A DNA stretch of 64,000 nucleotides from Photobacterium sanctipauli. Lineage in GTDB: Bacteria > Pseudomonadota > Gammaproteobacteria > Enterobacterales > Vibrionaceae. Both the position numbers and the translations under genes were made by a program. Position 1 is the stretch's first letter. Each line of letters starts with the position of its first letter. The DNA lies in contig NZ_PYMA01000001.1 in NCBI RefSeq assembly GCF_003026495.1, positions 682,001-746,000 on the forward strand. The letters run 5' to 3'. Positions 26,304 through 34,846 of the stretch are shown one piece after another. The notes beneath the pieces were generated by a model. It had not been told where the DNA came from. It was given only the letters and a program-made list of their open reading frames with translations, and did not search any database.

Positions 26304-28607
26304 TTACTTATCAAGGAATTTCAAGAATTCTTTTGAGAACTGCCAAGATTCGGTTTGGAACGGCACGCCGTCTTTCGAGCTTGAACACGTTGGCGAAGCC
26401 CAAGCATCGTCACAAGAGTGATCTCGGTTAATTGACCAGAATGACAGGTACTTCAAGTTCTTTTCTTTCGACCAAGACGCGATACGCTCTGCTTGTTCTA
26501 GGCTGATCGAGTCAACCGTTAGATCATTTAAGCCCTGCATCGGGATCATACCCAACTTCTGGTAAAGCTCGCTGTCGCTTAGTTCAGGGTAAAGCGGCTG
26601 CATCAGCGTTTTCAGGTACTCAACCGTCAAGATTGAAAGCTCTGCCGTATCGGCAACATAGTTATCGTGGTACCACTGACCAAAACTCATGGTCATCGGG
26701 TTCACGCTATCGATTTCAATACCGGCTTCCACCGAAGGAACCACCACCTCGTTGAAGCCACGAACAATGTCCGGTGCCGCAGCAAGGGTATAGCTAACCT
26801 TCAGTTGTGGGTACTCAGTTTGCAGGCGCTTCAACGCTTCAATCATGCGGGCCATTGCTGGCGCATCATTTTCGCGTCCCATCTCCACATCGAAGTCCAA
26901 GTGGTAGACCTGGTAAGTATCAATAACGGCCTTGTATTCGCGGTAAAGCTCATCAACCGTACCACACGCTTGCGATAGGTAACGTCCATTAGCACCGCCA
27001 AATGAAATCATTACATCACCGCCGATAGCACGAAGATCGTCGATTTGCTTCTTGCCCCACTGATCGGCAACCGTCATTTCTGGTTGACCACCCCACAACG
27101 CTTTACACTCATTCGGGTTCCACTCACTACCCAGGATGAAAGCCAAGGTGAAGTGCTTGTTGCCCGAATTATTGGCCAAGTCCACTAGGCTTTCCATGCC
27201 ACCGTTGGCCCAATCGGCATTGATGCTGGTGTCTTTATATGGCGCCAGAATATTCGCTTGCTCGCCACCTTGCTTCGCAAAAGCAAGGGTATAGGTCGCG
27301 GAATCATTGACAGTGATCGATGTGGTCGTCAGCTCATAGCGGCCATCTTCAGCATCAATTGCCGGTGCTTTTACAGTGTAAACTCCCGGGCGAAGCTGGT
27401 CGTACACCTGCGCATCGCCAGTGCTCACTTGGTGTTGGTACATATCACCACCGCTGTGGATCAAGGTAACCGCTACCTCTGCCGACTCGGCCAACCCTTC
27501 AAGCGCCATGCGGCTTTCAAAGAAGCCATCGGTATCGATAGCCGTGCTACTTTGGGCAACTAACGGCGACTCAACCTGATCTTTATCAGCCGTGAATGTA
27601 TGAACAAGTTCGCCATCCATGGTTAGCTGGAACATCACATTATTCAGGGTATAGCTGGCAAGTTCAGCTGAATAACCAATTTGATGAACCAAGTCATCAA
27701 TTTGCGTTGTTTGACCATACGGCAAGGTATAGAAGCTCTGCTCGCCAGATTGCTGATTGGTCAGTGTCAGCGTGGTTTGCTCTACCAACTCGTCGCTTGG
27801 CAACTGCAACTTGAAGCTTGCCGGCAACACGGCTTCGCCATAACCCCAAGTGAAAGAGACATTATCTTGTTCTTCAGTCAGGGATTTCTCTTGCTCAGCC
27901 GGATCAGCCGGGTAGCCCCCCACCGGGTTAACATGCAATGTATAAGCACCGTAGAGCAAATCTTCGATGGTTTCGGTTTGCTGCCAATCCATTGATACGG
28001 TTTTCTGGTAGCCGTTCGGGCCGCTCAAGGTGACGACCGCTTGCTCATTTGCTACATCGCTTCCCGGTGCCTGCGGAGCATATAAGGTAATGGCCCCTTC
28101 CGGTGCATCCACACCATCAAGGTAAACCTTCACGTCACTCAGGATGTCTGGTGTCGCGTTTACGCCCAGGCCAAACTGCAAGGCAATCGAGCCAGCCGTT
28201 GCCAACTCACTGTTCACCCAGCTATCGGTGCCAAATGTCGTCGTGATTTGAACTAAGTAGTCACCGTTACCGGTTGCCGTTGAACTTGCCGTAATAGCAT
28301 CGGGGTAGCTCACACCGGTAAAGTTACCCCATGCAGAAGTCACTTCCTGGGGCGACACAAAGGTCACCACCATTCCATTCAAGTCGATAGGATTGGGCAA
28401 GGTGTTGGTGATTTTCACTGATAAGTTAGACCAATGCTCAGAAGCACTATCGACAATCACTTCCGTCTGCACTGGTGCAGGTTGCGGTGCCTGATAGCGG
28501 CTCTGTTGAACATCAATCATGGCTGCCGCTAATGCAGAGGGCGCAAACAGCCCACTCGCACAGCCTAACAAGCCATACCTAGCCAAAGTAATTATTTTAT
28601 TTTTCAT
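26304..28607 (-). CDS. Secreted glycoside hydrolase family 18 (chitinase-like) protein
   Basis: Exported multi-domain protein of about 767 residues. A signal peptide (to about ALAA, residue 28) is followed by a beta-rich carbohydrate-binding-like domain (about 45-165), repeated beta-sandwich modules (about 170-455) and a C-terminal GH18 barrel (about 465-767). The catalytic motif is LDFDVE ending near Glu575, with MISFGG and MTMSFGQW barrel strands. The form LDFDxE is typical of one chitinase subfamily; the first Asp of the longer DxxDxDxE motif is replaced. Expected role: hydrolysis or binding of chitin. The start is uncertain: 28607 begins a good signal peptide, and 28637 is also open. Confidence 0.82.
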   Translation of the reverse strand: MKNKIITLARYGLLGCASGLFAPSALAAAMIDVQQSRYQAPQPAPVQTEVIVDSASEHWSNLSVKITNTLPNPIDLNGMVVTFVSPQEVTSAWGNFTGVSYPDAITASSTATGNGDYLVQITTTFGTDSWVNSELATAGSIALQFGLGVNATPDILSDVKVYLDGVDAPEGAITLYAPQAPGSDVANEQAVVTLSGPNGYQKTVSMDWQQTETIEDLLYGAYTLHVNPVGGYPADPAEQEKSLTEEQDNVSFTWGYGEAVLPASFKLQLPSDELVEQTTLTLTNQQSGEQSFYTLPYGQTTQIDDLVHQIGYSAELASYTLNNVMFQLTMDGELVHTFTADKDQVESPLVAQSSTAIDTDGFFESRMALEGLAESAEVAVTLIHSGGDMYQHQVSTGDAQVYDQLRPGVYTVKAPAIDAEDGRYELTTTSITVNDSATYTLAFAKQGGEQANILAPYKDTSINADWANGGMESLVDLANNSGNKHFTLAFILGSEWNPNECKALWGGQPEMTVADQWGKKQIDDLRAIGGDVMISFGGANGRYLSQACGTVDELYREYKAVIDTYQVYHLDFDVEMGRENDAPAMARMIEALKRLQTEYPQLKVSYTLAAAPDIVRGFNEVVVPSVEAGIEIDSVNPMTMSFGQWYHDNYVADTAELSILTVEYLKTLMQPLYPELSDSELYQKLGMIPMQGLNDLTVDSISLEQAERIASWSKEKNLKYLSFWSINRDHSCDDAWASPTCSSSKDGVPFQTESWQFSKEFLKFLDK

Positions 28608-29034
28608 TTTGATAACCAAATTTATAGAACAGCCCATGAAAGAAAGTCAGAATTAAGCCATGCTTAACTGCCTACTTTTCCATACATATTGCAGGGCTAT
28701 TTTTTGTTATCAATAAAGCAATTTCCAAAAGAAAGAATGCTTTTGAGATCGTGCTTCAGCGAATAAGCTCGATTTTTTGATGCTTATTCCATAATTTCAC
28801 CAGAAGTATAAATCTTAATTTTTATAAATATATCAACCATATACATACCATATGGCATATGTAATTTTTTTATAAATACTTAAATCTATAATTATGCCTT
28901 CTTTACTTCAATCTAGAGCAAGCAACTTATTTTGAGAGGTAACTCGAAGACCTCTACCCATATAAAAGCGACTTTAAAAAATGCGTCTAAGATTGTAAGA
29001 CAATATTCATAAGCAGATGATAAACAAGGCATCA
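28608..29034. other. Intergenic region between the GH18 and AraC genes
   Basis: About 400 bases, AT-rich around 28800-28900, holding divergent promoters for the GH18 gene (minus) and the AraC gene (plus). Apart from the palindrome at 28842-28863 no element is recognised. Confidence 0.5.
28842..28863. promoter_or_regulatory. Palindrome in the GH18/AraC intergenic region
   Basis: TACATA-CCATATGG-CA-TATGTA: outer 6-bp and inner 8-bp dyads, offset by two bases. A likely protein-binding site for one of the divergent promoters. Confidence 0.4.
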
Positions 29035-29802
29035 ATGGAAATGAGCGCCTCAACACACCTACACCAGAAACCTAAAGTTTGGCTTAAACCCGGCATCTTG
29101 CTGGTTTATGGTTCAAGCCTTGATGCAGAAGAGCATAGCCACCACGCTATTCAGATAATATTCCCGAAGAAGAAAGCAGTGTGCCATGCTGAAAACCGCG
29201 CTTATAACGGCAATTTGATTATTGGCTCGCAAGTCCTACATCGACTGGCTTTAGAAGAGGGCTGGATCATCTTGATTGAACCCCACAGTAAATTAGGGCA
29301 GCGGCTTAACCAATACCTTGACGACCAACCCATACGTGTCTTTTCCTCTATTACTGGACATGATGTTCACCCCGACAACGATGAAAATGCGCCATTACGC
29401 TTATTCTCGCCCTACCTCAGCATGCTGAAATACCAAACCAACATCGAGCATGACGAACCGGAAACTATGGACTCGCGTATTGAGCAGCTTATCGCCCAGT
29501 TGGATATGTGCTTATCTGGCCAATGCCAAAAACCGAGTTCATGGCGCGCATCGGATGTCGCAGAGCAACTAGGCATGTCAGAAAGCCGCTTCCTTCACCT
29601 ATTCAAACAGCATATCGGTATCGCCTGGCGCCCATACTTACGTTGGCGTCGCCTAATTTGCGCCGTTTACTCTTTGATGAAAGGTGAAGACGCGACAAGT
29701 GCTGCCCATATCGCAGGATTCTCAGACAGTGCCCACCTCAGCCGCACTTTCCGGGAGATGTTTGGGGTCTCTATACGGCAGGTCAAGCAGATGCTTGGGT
29801 AA
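29035..29802 (+). CDS. AraC family transcriptional regulator
   Basis: Regulator of about 255 residues with the AraC double helix-turn-helix at the C-terminus (ASDVAEQLGMSESRFLHLFKQ and AAHIAGFSDSAHLSRTFREMFG). The N-terminal part is a cupin-like sensor domain with an HSHHAIQI stretch. The start at 29035 has AAGG 5 nt upstream; 29017 and 29041 are alternatives in the same frame. It lies divergent to the GH18 gene and 153 bp before the LuxE/FAAL cluster on the same strand, so it could control either. Confidence 0.83.
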   Translation: MEMSASTHLHQKPKVWLKPGILLVYGSSLDAEEHSHHAIQIIFPKKKAVCHAENRAYNGNLIIGSQVLHRLALEEGWIILIEPHSKLGQRLNQYLDDQPIRVFSSITGHDVHPDNDENAPLRLFSPYLSMLKYQTNIEHDEPETMDSRIEQLIAQLDMCLSGQCQKPSSWRASDVAEQLGMSESRFLHLFKQHIGIAWRPYLRWRRLICAVYSLMKGEDATSAAHIAGFSDSAHLSRTFREMFGVSIRQVKQMLG

Positions 29803-29955
29803 AAAGTACACCCAATAAATGCCTGATGCCTCGCATTTTCCCCCGGTGAGCATCATCGCGCAGCAGGTTTGTTCAATTTTTTAATCCCAAAGCCCACTAA
29901 GGTGTCCATGTAAATAAACGTGTAGAACCTCAGTTGGCTAAAGGACTAAAAAACA

Positions 29956-31143
29956 ATGAGCGATTCAATCAACTCACTATGTCAGCAATTTGGGCTCGAC
30001 CCGCTGAAAGTTGCCCTTTCATCAGTAGGTGAGCTCTATAACCTGCCTGAACAGCAGTTGCTGAATTTCAAGTTTTCTATCATCAAGGATGCGTTTGAAT
30101 TTCACTACCAGAACAACGCTTTTTATCGCCAATCATGTGATGAAAAAGGCGTCACACCAGATTCAGTAACCCAGGCAGATCACCTGCTCAATATCCCAGT
30201 GATGCCTATCCACCTGTTTAAGGCACAGGACAACTATAAACTACTGTCGAAGTCACTGAATGACGTAGAGCTTGAAATGCGCAGTACCGGTACATCTGGC
30301 ATCCCAAGTGTATCCCGCCGTTGTAAAGATACCGTCGATAATGCCGTGCTTGGTATCTACGCTATGTACCGCGAGTTTTTGCACATATCAAAAGGGGCAG
30401 GCTTATACCTTTGTCCATCGACAGAAGAAATCCCAGAAATGGGGATGATAAAAGCCTTAAATATGCTGGCTGGCCTTTTAGACACCCATCGCTTTATGGT
30501 GAAAAACGAGCAAATGATCCCCGAAGATGCCCAAGCGCAGCTTGATGAGTGGGCTGGAAAATTCGACCGCCATATCATCGGGCCTCCGTTTCTCATCAAT
30601 CGGTTTATCCGCTTTTTGAAGGCGACCAACACCAAGTTAAAGCTCGACAAAAACAGCTATGTGGTCACCCTTGGCGGATGGAAACGCTTTAGCGGTGAAA
30701 TGCTATCCCGTGCTGAATTCAACCAAGAGTGTATTGAATACCTTGGCGTCGAACCAAAGAACATCCGCGATATCTATGCACTGGTAGAGTCCAATGTGGT
30801 GGCCATCGATGATGAAAAGGGCGTAAAGCATGTGTCACCCTTCATCCACTTCTCGGTGCGCGATCCGAAGCAGCTCGATAAAGAAGTCCCCTTAGGTACC
30901 ACTGGCCAACTCGCTATTCTCGACCCGCTATCCCGCTCCACCCCCGGCTTTATCCTGACCGAAGACCTTGTACGTTTATTGCCGAAGGAAGAAGGCGACC
31001 ACCGTTCAGGCCAACGCATGCAATATGTCATGCGCCTCCCCGAGTCCAAAGAGTTTGGCTGCTGCGCCGTTAATCTCGACAAACGTCTTGATGATCTTGA
31101 AGCAGAGCAAACCCAAGCCGAAAGCTGCCCAATTGTAAGCTAG
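29956..31143 (+). CDS. LuxE-like acyl-protein synthetase
   Basis: Cytosolic enzyme of 395 residues of the LuxE (acyl-protein synthetase, PF04443-type) family. LuxE activates a fatty acid as acyl-AMP and holds it on a Cys near its C-terminus. Here the AMP-binding loop RSTGTSG is at about 109-115, and a CysCys pair sits at 369-370 in the expected region. The length fits LuxE (about 370-380) with a short tail. No luxC, luxD, luxA or luxB genes are present, so it is not part of a luciferase operon. It opens a nine-gene cluster with a fatty acyl-AMP ligase and ACP, and may transfer an acyl group between carriers. That role is inference. Confidence 0.8.
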   Translation: MSDSINSLCQQFGLDPLKVALSSVGELYNLPEQQLLNFKFSIIKDAFEFHYQNNAFYRQSCDEKGVTPDSVTQADHLLNIPVMPIHLFKAQDNYKLLSKSLNDVELEMRSTGTSGIPSVSRRCKDTVDNAVLGIYAMYREFLHISKGAGLYLCPSTEEIPEMGMIKALNMLAGLLDTHRFMVKNEQMIPEDAQAQLDEWAGKFDRHIIGPPFLINRFIRFLKATNTKLKLDKNSYVVTLGGWKRFSGEMLSRAEFNQECIEYLGVEPKNIRDIYALVESNVVAIDDEKGVKHVSPFIHFSVRDPKQLDKEVPLGTTGQLAILDPLSRSTPGFILTEDLVRLLPKEEGDHRSGQRMQYVMRLPESKEFGCCAVNLDKRLDDLEAEQTQAESCPIVS

Positions 31144-31184
31144 TGAACTATTACTAAACGGAATCGAAACAAGGAAGACTTGGG

Positions 31185-31598
31185 ATGTACAACGACATCA
31201 TTATCGATAACTTTACCCACCCTCAGTTCAGCGGTGAGCTAGCATCGCCAGATTTCACCTTTATGGTTGGCAACGCTGTTTGTGGTGACCGCATCGAGAT
31301 CGCGCTAGCAACGGAAAACGGCCTAATTACAGAAGCCAAATTTCAGGCTTGGGGGTGCGCAACATCCGTGGCAACAGCCAATATTTTTTGCAGCAATATC
31401 AATGGCAAATCATTCCAGAATGTACAGCAAATAGCCGCAACAGATATTGCACCTATGCTGGGTGAACTAGAGCCCGCCCAACAACACTGCATTGCGATTC
31501 TAGAAGCGCTGTTTGAGCAATACCTACAAACAGCCTGCAACCACCAGCAAACTATAAAAACTGAACATGCGGAGGCGCGCCATGTCTCTGCATCCTGA
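31185..31598 (+). CDS. IscU/NifU-like Fe-S or sulfur scaffold protein
   Basis: Small cytosolic protein of 137 residues with the IscU fold and all cluster ligands: Cys33 with Asp35 (GNAVCGD), Cys58 (WGCATS) and His101-Cys102 (QHC). The tail (about 113-137) is polar and unusual. Known IscU proteins receive sulfur from IscS and build [2Fe-2S] clusters. This copy lies outside any isc operon (no iscR, iscA, hscBA, fdx) and overlaps an IscS-like gene by 17 bp inside a fatty-acyl cluster, suggesting a dedicated role. Confidence 0.85.
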   Translation: MYNDIIIDNFTHPQFSGELASPDFTFMVGNAVCGDRIEIALATENGLITEAKFQAWGCATSVATANIFCSNINGKSFQNVQQIAATDIAPMLGELEPAQQHCIAILEALFEQYLQTACNHQQTIKTEHAEARHVSAS

Positions 31599-32781
31599 CA
31601 CAAACACGCTCAACAGCTACTTCGATTACAATGCGACTACGCCAATGGCGGGAGAAACCATGGCGGCCATTCAGGCCGCACTGCCACTCTTTGCCAACCC
31701 ATCAAGCAATACGCTATTGGCCAAAAACACCAAGCATATCGTAAGCACTGCCAGACAAAATATGGCAGCACTATTGGGTGCTAAACCCGAGCAAATCTTT
31801 TTCACCTCGGGCGGCTCTGAATCCAATAACTGGGCAATAAAAGGGGTGTTATACCCACAGCTGCCAAAGCCCGGCCATATAATCACTACGGCAATAGAGC
31901 ACCCTTCGGTGCTCTCTACCCTCGGCTATTTCGAACAAGAGCACGGTTTTTCTGTCACTTATTTAAAGCCCGACCATTCTGGCGCTATCTCTACCTCCCA
32001 AGTCGAGAATGCTATCAAGCCAAACACCCAGCTGATAAGCATCATGACGGCAAACAACGAAACGGGCCGTTTGCAGCCAATAGAATCGATAGCCAAGCTG
32101 GCGCAACAACGGGCAATCCCTTTTCATGTCGATGCTGTGCAGCAAGTGGGAAAAACACCATTTAGTTGCACCGAACTGGGTGTCGACTTTGCTTCTGTGT
32201 CTGCCCACAAGTTCTATGGCCCCAAAGGGATCGGTTGCCTCTATATCAAGGAGCCTCACAACCTTAACCCACTTATCCATGGTGGTGGTCAAGAAGATGG
32301 CATGCGCTCAGGTACCGAAAACCTACTCGCATTATCAGGCCTTGCCGCCGCGGCCGAGCAAGCCTCAATTCACATTGAGCAATGGCATGGTAAAGCATGG
32401 CAGCAAAAACAGTTACTGATGCAGCTGCTTGATCAATCATGGCTACCCGTTTCATTCAATGGCGCGTTATCTAACCAGGACGCACTAACCAATTGCCTTA
32501 ATGCATCCATCAATGGGCTCAGGGGCGAAGCACTGGCACTCAGGTTGGAGCTCAACCACGGCATTCAGGTGTCAATCGGCTCGGCTTGCAGCAACAACAA
32601 ACAAAAGCAGCTCTCCCATGTACTTAGCGCGATGCAGATCAGCGAGCAAACAATCCAAAGTGCAATTCGTATCAGCTTCGGCCAATTCACCACAGAGCAA
32701 GATATTCGTTATCTGGTGGCAGCGCTGGAAGCTGAAGCCAGTGCGTTGCTTGGCATTGGAGGAAAAATAGCAAATGGCTAA
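31582..32781 (+). CDS. Cysteine desulfurase (IscS/NifS-like)
   Basis: PLP enzyme of 399 residues that takes sulfur from cysteine to form a persulfide. Catalytic features are intact: His107 (AIEHPS), PLP Lys210 (SAHKFYGPKG) and the persulfide Cys336 (GSACSNN). The start at 31582 has GGAGG 6-7 nt upstream; the ATG at 31567 lacks one. It overlaps the IscU-like gene by 17 bp and the acyl-AMP ligase by 8 bp, so it is translated as part of the cluster. It probably supplies sulfur to the scaffold or to the acyl product. Confidence 0.87.
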   Translation: MSLHPDTNTLNSYFDYNATTPMAGETMAAIQAALPLFANPSSNTLLAKNTKHIVSTARQNMAALLGAKPEQIFFTSGGSESNNWAIKGVLYPQLPKPGHIITTAIEHPSVLSTLGYFEQEHGFSVTYLKPDHSGAISTSQVENAIKPNTQLISIMTANNETGRLQPIESIAKLAQQRAIPFHVDAVQQVGKTPFSCTELGVDFASVSAHKFYGPKGIGCLYIKEPHNLNPLIHGGGQEDGMRSGTENLLALSGLAAAAEQASIHIEQWHGKAWQQKQLLMQLLDQSWLPVSFNGALSNQDALTNCLNASINGLRGEALALRLELNHGIQVSIGSACSNNKQKQLSHVLSAMQISEQTIQSAIRISFGQFTTEQDIRYLVAALEAEASALLGIGGKIANG

Positions 32782-34504
32782 CAACTGCTTTTCAACGCCT
32801 TACAAGCCAGAGTCATCAACAGGCTTATACCTGGCCCAGGTTCTTTCCCATGCTGAAAAACACCCTGAAAAACTGGCCTGTGTATTCCAACCTCGCGGAC
32901 CAGAAACCGCCGAGACACTAAGCTACGGTGAACTTAACAAGCAAGTGGTTACCCGGGCAAAGCTTTTAGTTGAAAGCGGGTTATCGGGCCAACACGTTGG
33001 TCTGTTATTTCCAACCGGTATCGAGTTTGTGGTTGATTTCCTTGCCTGCCTTGCCGCGGGAGCGTATGCGGTTCCCATGAACTTAACCAAGAACGCCAAG
33101 CAACTGGAGCGTACCCTGACTATTTTGCGCGATACGGGCGTAAAAACGATACTCACAACACAAGAGACACAGGTACTGCTGCATGCTGAGTTACGGGACA
33201 TTCAAGCCCTATCCGGCTTTCGTTGGCTTGATGAGCGCCACGCGGCAACACAGAACCGCACTCTGCCCAGCATCCAACTCGATGACACCGCTTTTATCCA
33301 ATATACCTCCGGCTCCACCAGTGCCCCCAAGGGGGTCATTGTCACCCACCGCAATATCATTGATAACCAGCTGGCGATCCAGAAAGCGTGTGATCACCAA
33401 CCAGGGTTGATTGCGGGCGGCTGGCTGCCGCAATTTCACGACATGGGCCTTATTGGCCACATGTTGCAGCCGCTGTTTTTAGGCGGCACATACGTGTTCA
33501 TGCCACCGCTCAACTTTATCCAGCGCCCTCTACGTTGGCTGCAGCTCATCGACCAATACCGTATCCACAGCTCGGCGGCCCCCAACTTTGGCTATGAGCA
33601 CTGCATGAAAATGATCAGGGACGACAAGCAAATTCAACAATTGGATTTAAGTTGCTGGAAAGTGGCTCTCAATGGTTCAGAACCGGTCAAAGCCTCAACC
33701 ATGCACACCTTTGCCGAGCGTTTTGCTTGCGCTGGCTTTGAGCATGGCTCGTTTTTCCCCTGCTACGGTATGGCGGAAACCACCCTGTTTGTCAGTGGCG
33801 GTCCCAAGTCGACGGGGATACGAAGCCTAAAGCTCAACCGCAACGCACTCGCGCAGGGAAAAATCACCACTGCCGATAATGAGCCAGACGCATTGCCCTT
33901 GACCATCGTCAACTGTGGCGAGCTCAGCCCACATTTTGCCTGTGCCATTGTTGACCCTATTACAGGCTCACGCTGCCAAGACAGCACCGTTGGTGAAATC
34001 TGGCTTAAAGGACGCTCAGTTGCCAAGGGTTACCTCAACCAACCTGACATCAGCCAAGAAGTCTTCGCAGCCAAAATCGCTGGTGAACACGATGGGCAGT
34101 ATCTGCGTACCGGTGATCTTGGTTTTGTCCACGGTGGCTGCCTGTTTGTTACCGGCAGGCACAAAGAGCTAATGATAGTGCGCGGTAAGAATATCTACCC
34201 CTATGACCTTGAGCAGATCTGCAATAGCTATGAGCACGCAACAGGCGGAAACGGGGCCTCTGTCTTTACCGTTTCCGACGGAGATAAAACCGCCATTGCC
34301 GCCGTGGTTGAAATCAAAAAGCGCTCGCTGCGCGATCAATGCCATGACGTGATGAACCAGGATCTTAAACACGCGCTCAGCTCCGAAGCAGGGATCACCC
34401 TCGATCACCTGTTGCTCGTTCCCCCGGGCAGCCTTCCCAAAACAACCAGCGGCAAAGTAAGGCGAGGCGAATGCCACCGGCTTCTGAACTTAGACCAAGC
34501 CTAA
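32774..34504 (+). CDS. Fatty acyl-AMP ligase (FAAL)
   Basis: Adenylating enzyme of 576 residues that turns a fatty acid into acyl-AMP and loads it on an acyl carrier protein. The ATP loop YTSGSTSAPKG (177-187), the FAAL-typical GWLPQFHDMGLIG (216-228), YGMAETT (about 331-337), TGDLGF and the C-terminal Lys in LPKTTSGKVRR (about 563) are all visible. The FAAL-type motif and the adjacent ACP gene argue against a CoA ligase. Acyl chain length cannot be predicted. Confidence 0.87.
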   Translation: MANNCFSTPYKPESSTGLYLAQVLSHAEKHPEKLACVFQPRGPETAETLSYGELNKQVVTRAKLLVESGLSGQHVGLLFPTGIEFVVDFLACLAAGAYAVPMNLTKNAKQLERTLTILRDTGVKTILTTQETQVLLHAELRDIQALSGFRWLDERHAATQNRTLPSIQLDDTAFIQYTSGSTSAPKGVIVTHRNIIDNQLAIQKACDHQPGLIAGGWLPQFHDMGLIGHMLQPLFLGGTYVFMPPLNFIQRPLRWLQLIDQYRIHSSAAPNFGYEHCMKMIRDDKQIQQLDLSCWKVALNGSEPVKASTMHTFAERFACAGFEHGSFFPCYGMAETTLFVSGGPKSTGIRSLKLNRNALAQGKITTADNEPDALPLTIVNCGELSPHFACAIVDPITGSRCQDSTVGEIWLKGRSVAKGYLNQPDISQEVFAAKIAGEHDGQYLRTGDLGFVHGGCLFVTGRHKELMIVRGKNIYPYDLEQICNSYEHATGGNGASVFTVSDGDKTAIAAVVEIKKRSLRDQCHDVMNQDLKHALSSEAGITLDHLLLVPPGSLPKTTSGKVRRGECHRLLNLDQA

Positions 34505-34512
34505 CGAAGCGA

Positions 34513-34567
34513 AAGTAAATTCGCCAAGCAGGAAAAAGTAAATTCGCCAAGCAGGAAAAAGTAAATG
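34513..34567 (+). repeat. 23-bp tandem repeat before the ACP gene
   Basis: Two exact copies and a third partial copy, with GTAAAT at 34515, 34538 and 34561. Each full unit contains AGGAAAAAGTAAAT, a ribosome-binding-site-like string; the partial third unit gives ATG at 34565. Confidence 0.8.
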
Positions 34568-34579
34568 AAAGGACTCAAC

Positions 34580-34846
34580 ATGAACCACATAGACAAAAAC
34601 GCGATGCTCGATGACATATGCGCCTTTCTTGAAAGCGAAGTCGAAGACTTTTGCCGAAACAGCCACCTCGACACCTCATTTTCCCGTCTAGGACTGGATT
34701 CAATGGGGCACGTCCAGCTCAGCAGCATTGTTGAAAAGCATACTGGCCAAGAGATAGACCCAACCTTGGCGTTTGATTACCCAACGATTAACTCGATGCT
34801 GGAGCACCTTCAAGCCCAACTGAAGGAGAACGCAGATGCAATATGA
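34580..34846 (+). CDS. Acyl carrier protein
   Basis: Small acidic carrier of 88 residues with the phosphopantetheine site GLDSMGHVQL (Ser41) and the downstream FDYPT block of type I PKS/FAAL-associated carriers. The start at 34580 has AAAGGA 6 nt upstream; ATG 34565, created by the tandem repeat, is an alternative giving five extra residues. It overlaps the flavoprotein gene by 11 bp. It should receive the acyl group from the FAAL and present it to the other enzymes. Confidence 0.87.
   Translation: MNHIDKNAMLDDICAFLESEVEDFCRNSHLDTSFSRLGLDSMGHVQLSSIVEKHTGQEIDPTLAFDYPTINSMLEHLQAQLKENADAI

Noticed and set aside
31567..31581. An upstream ATG for the cysteine desulfurase gene
   Set aside because: It lacks a ribosome-binding site; GGAGG lies between it and the ATG at 31582.
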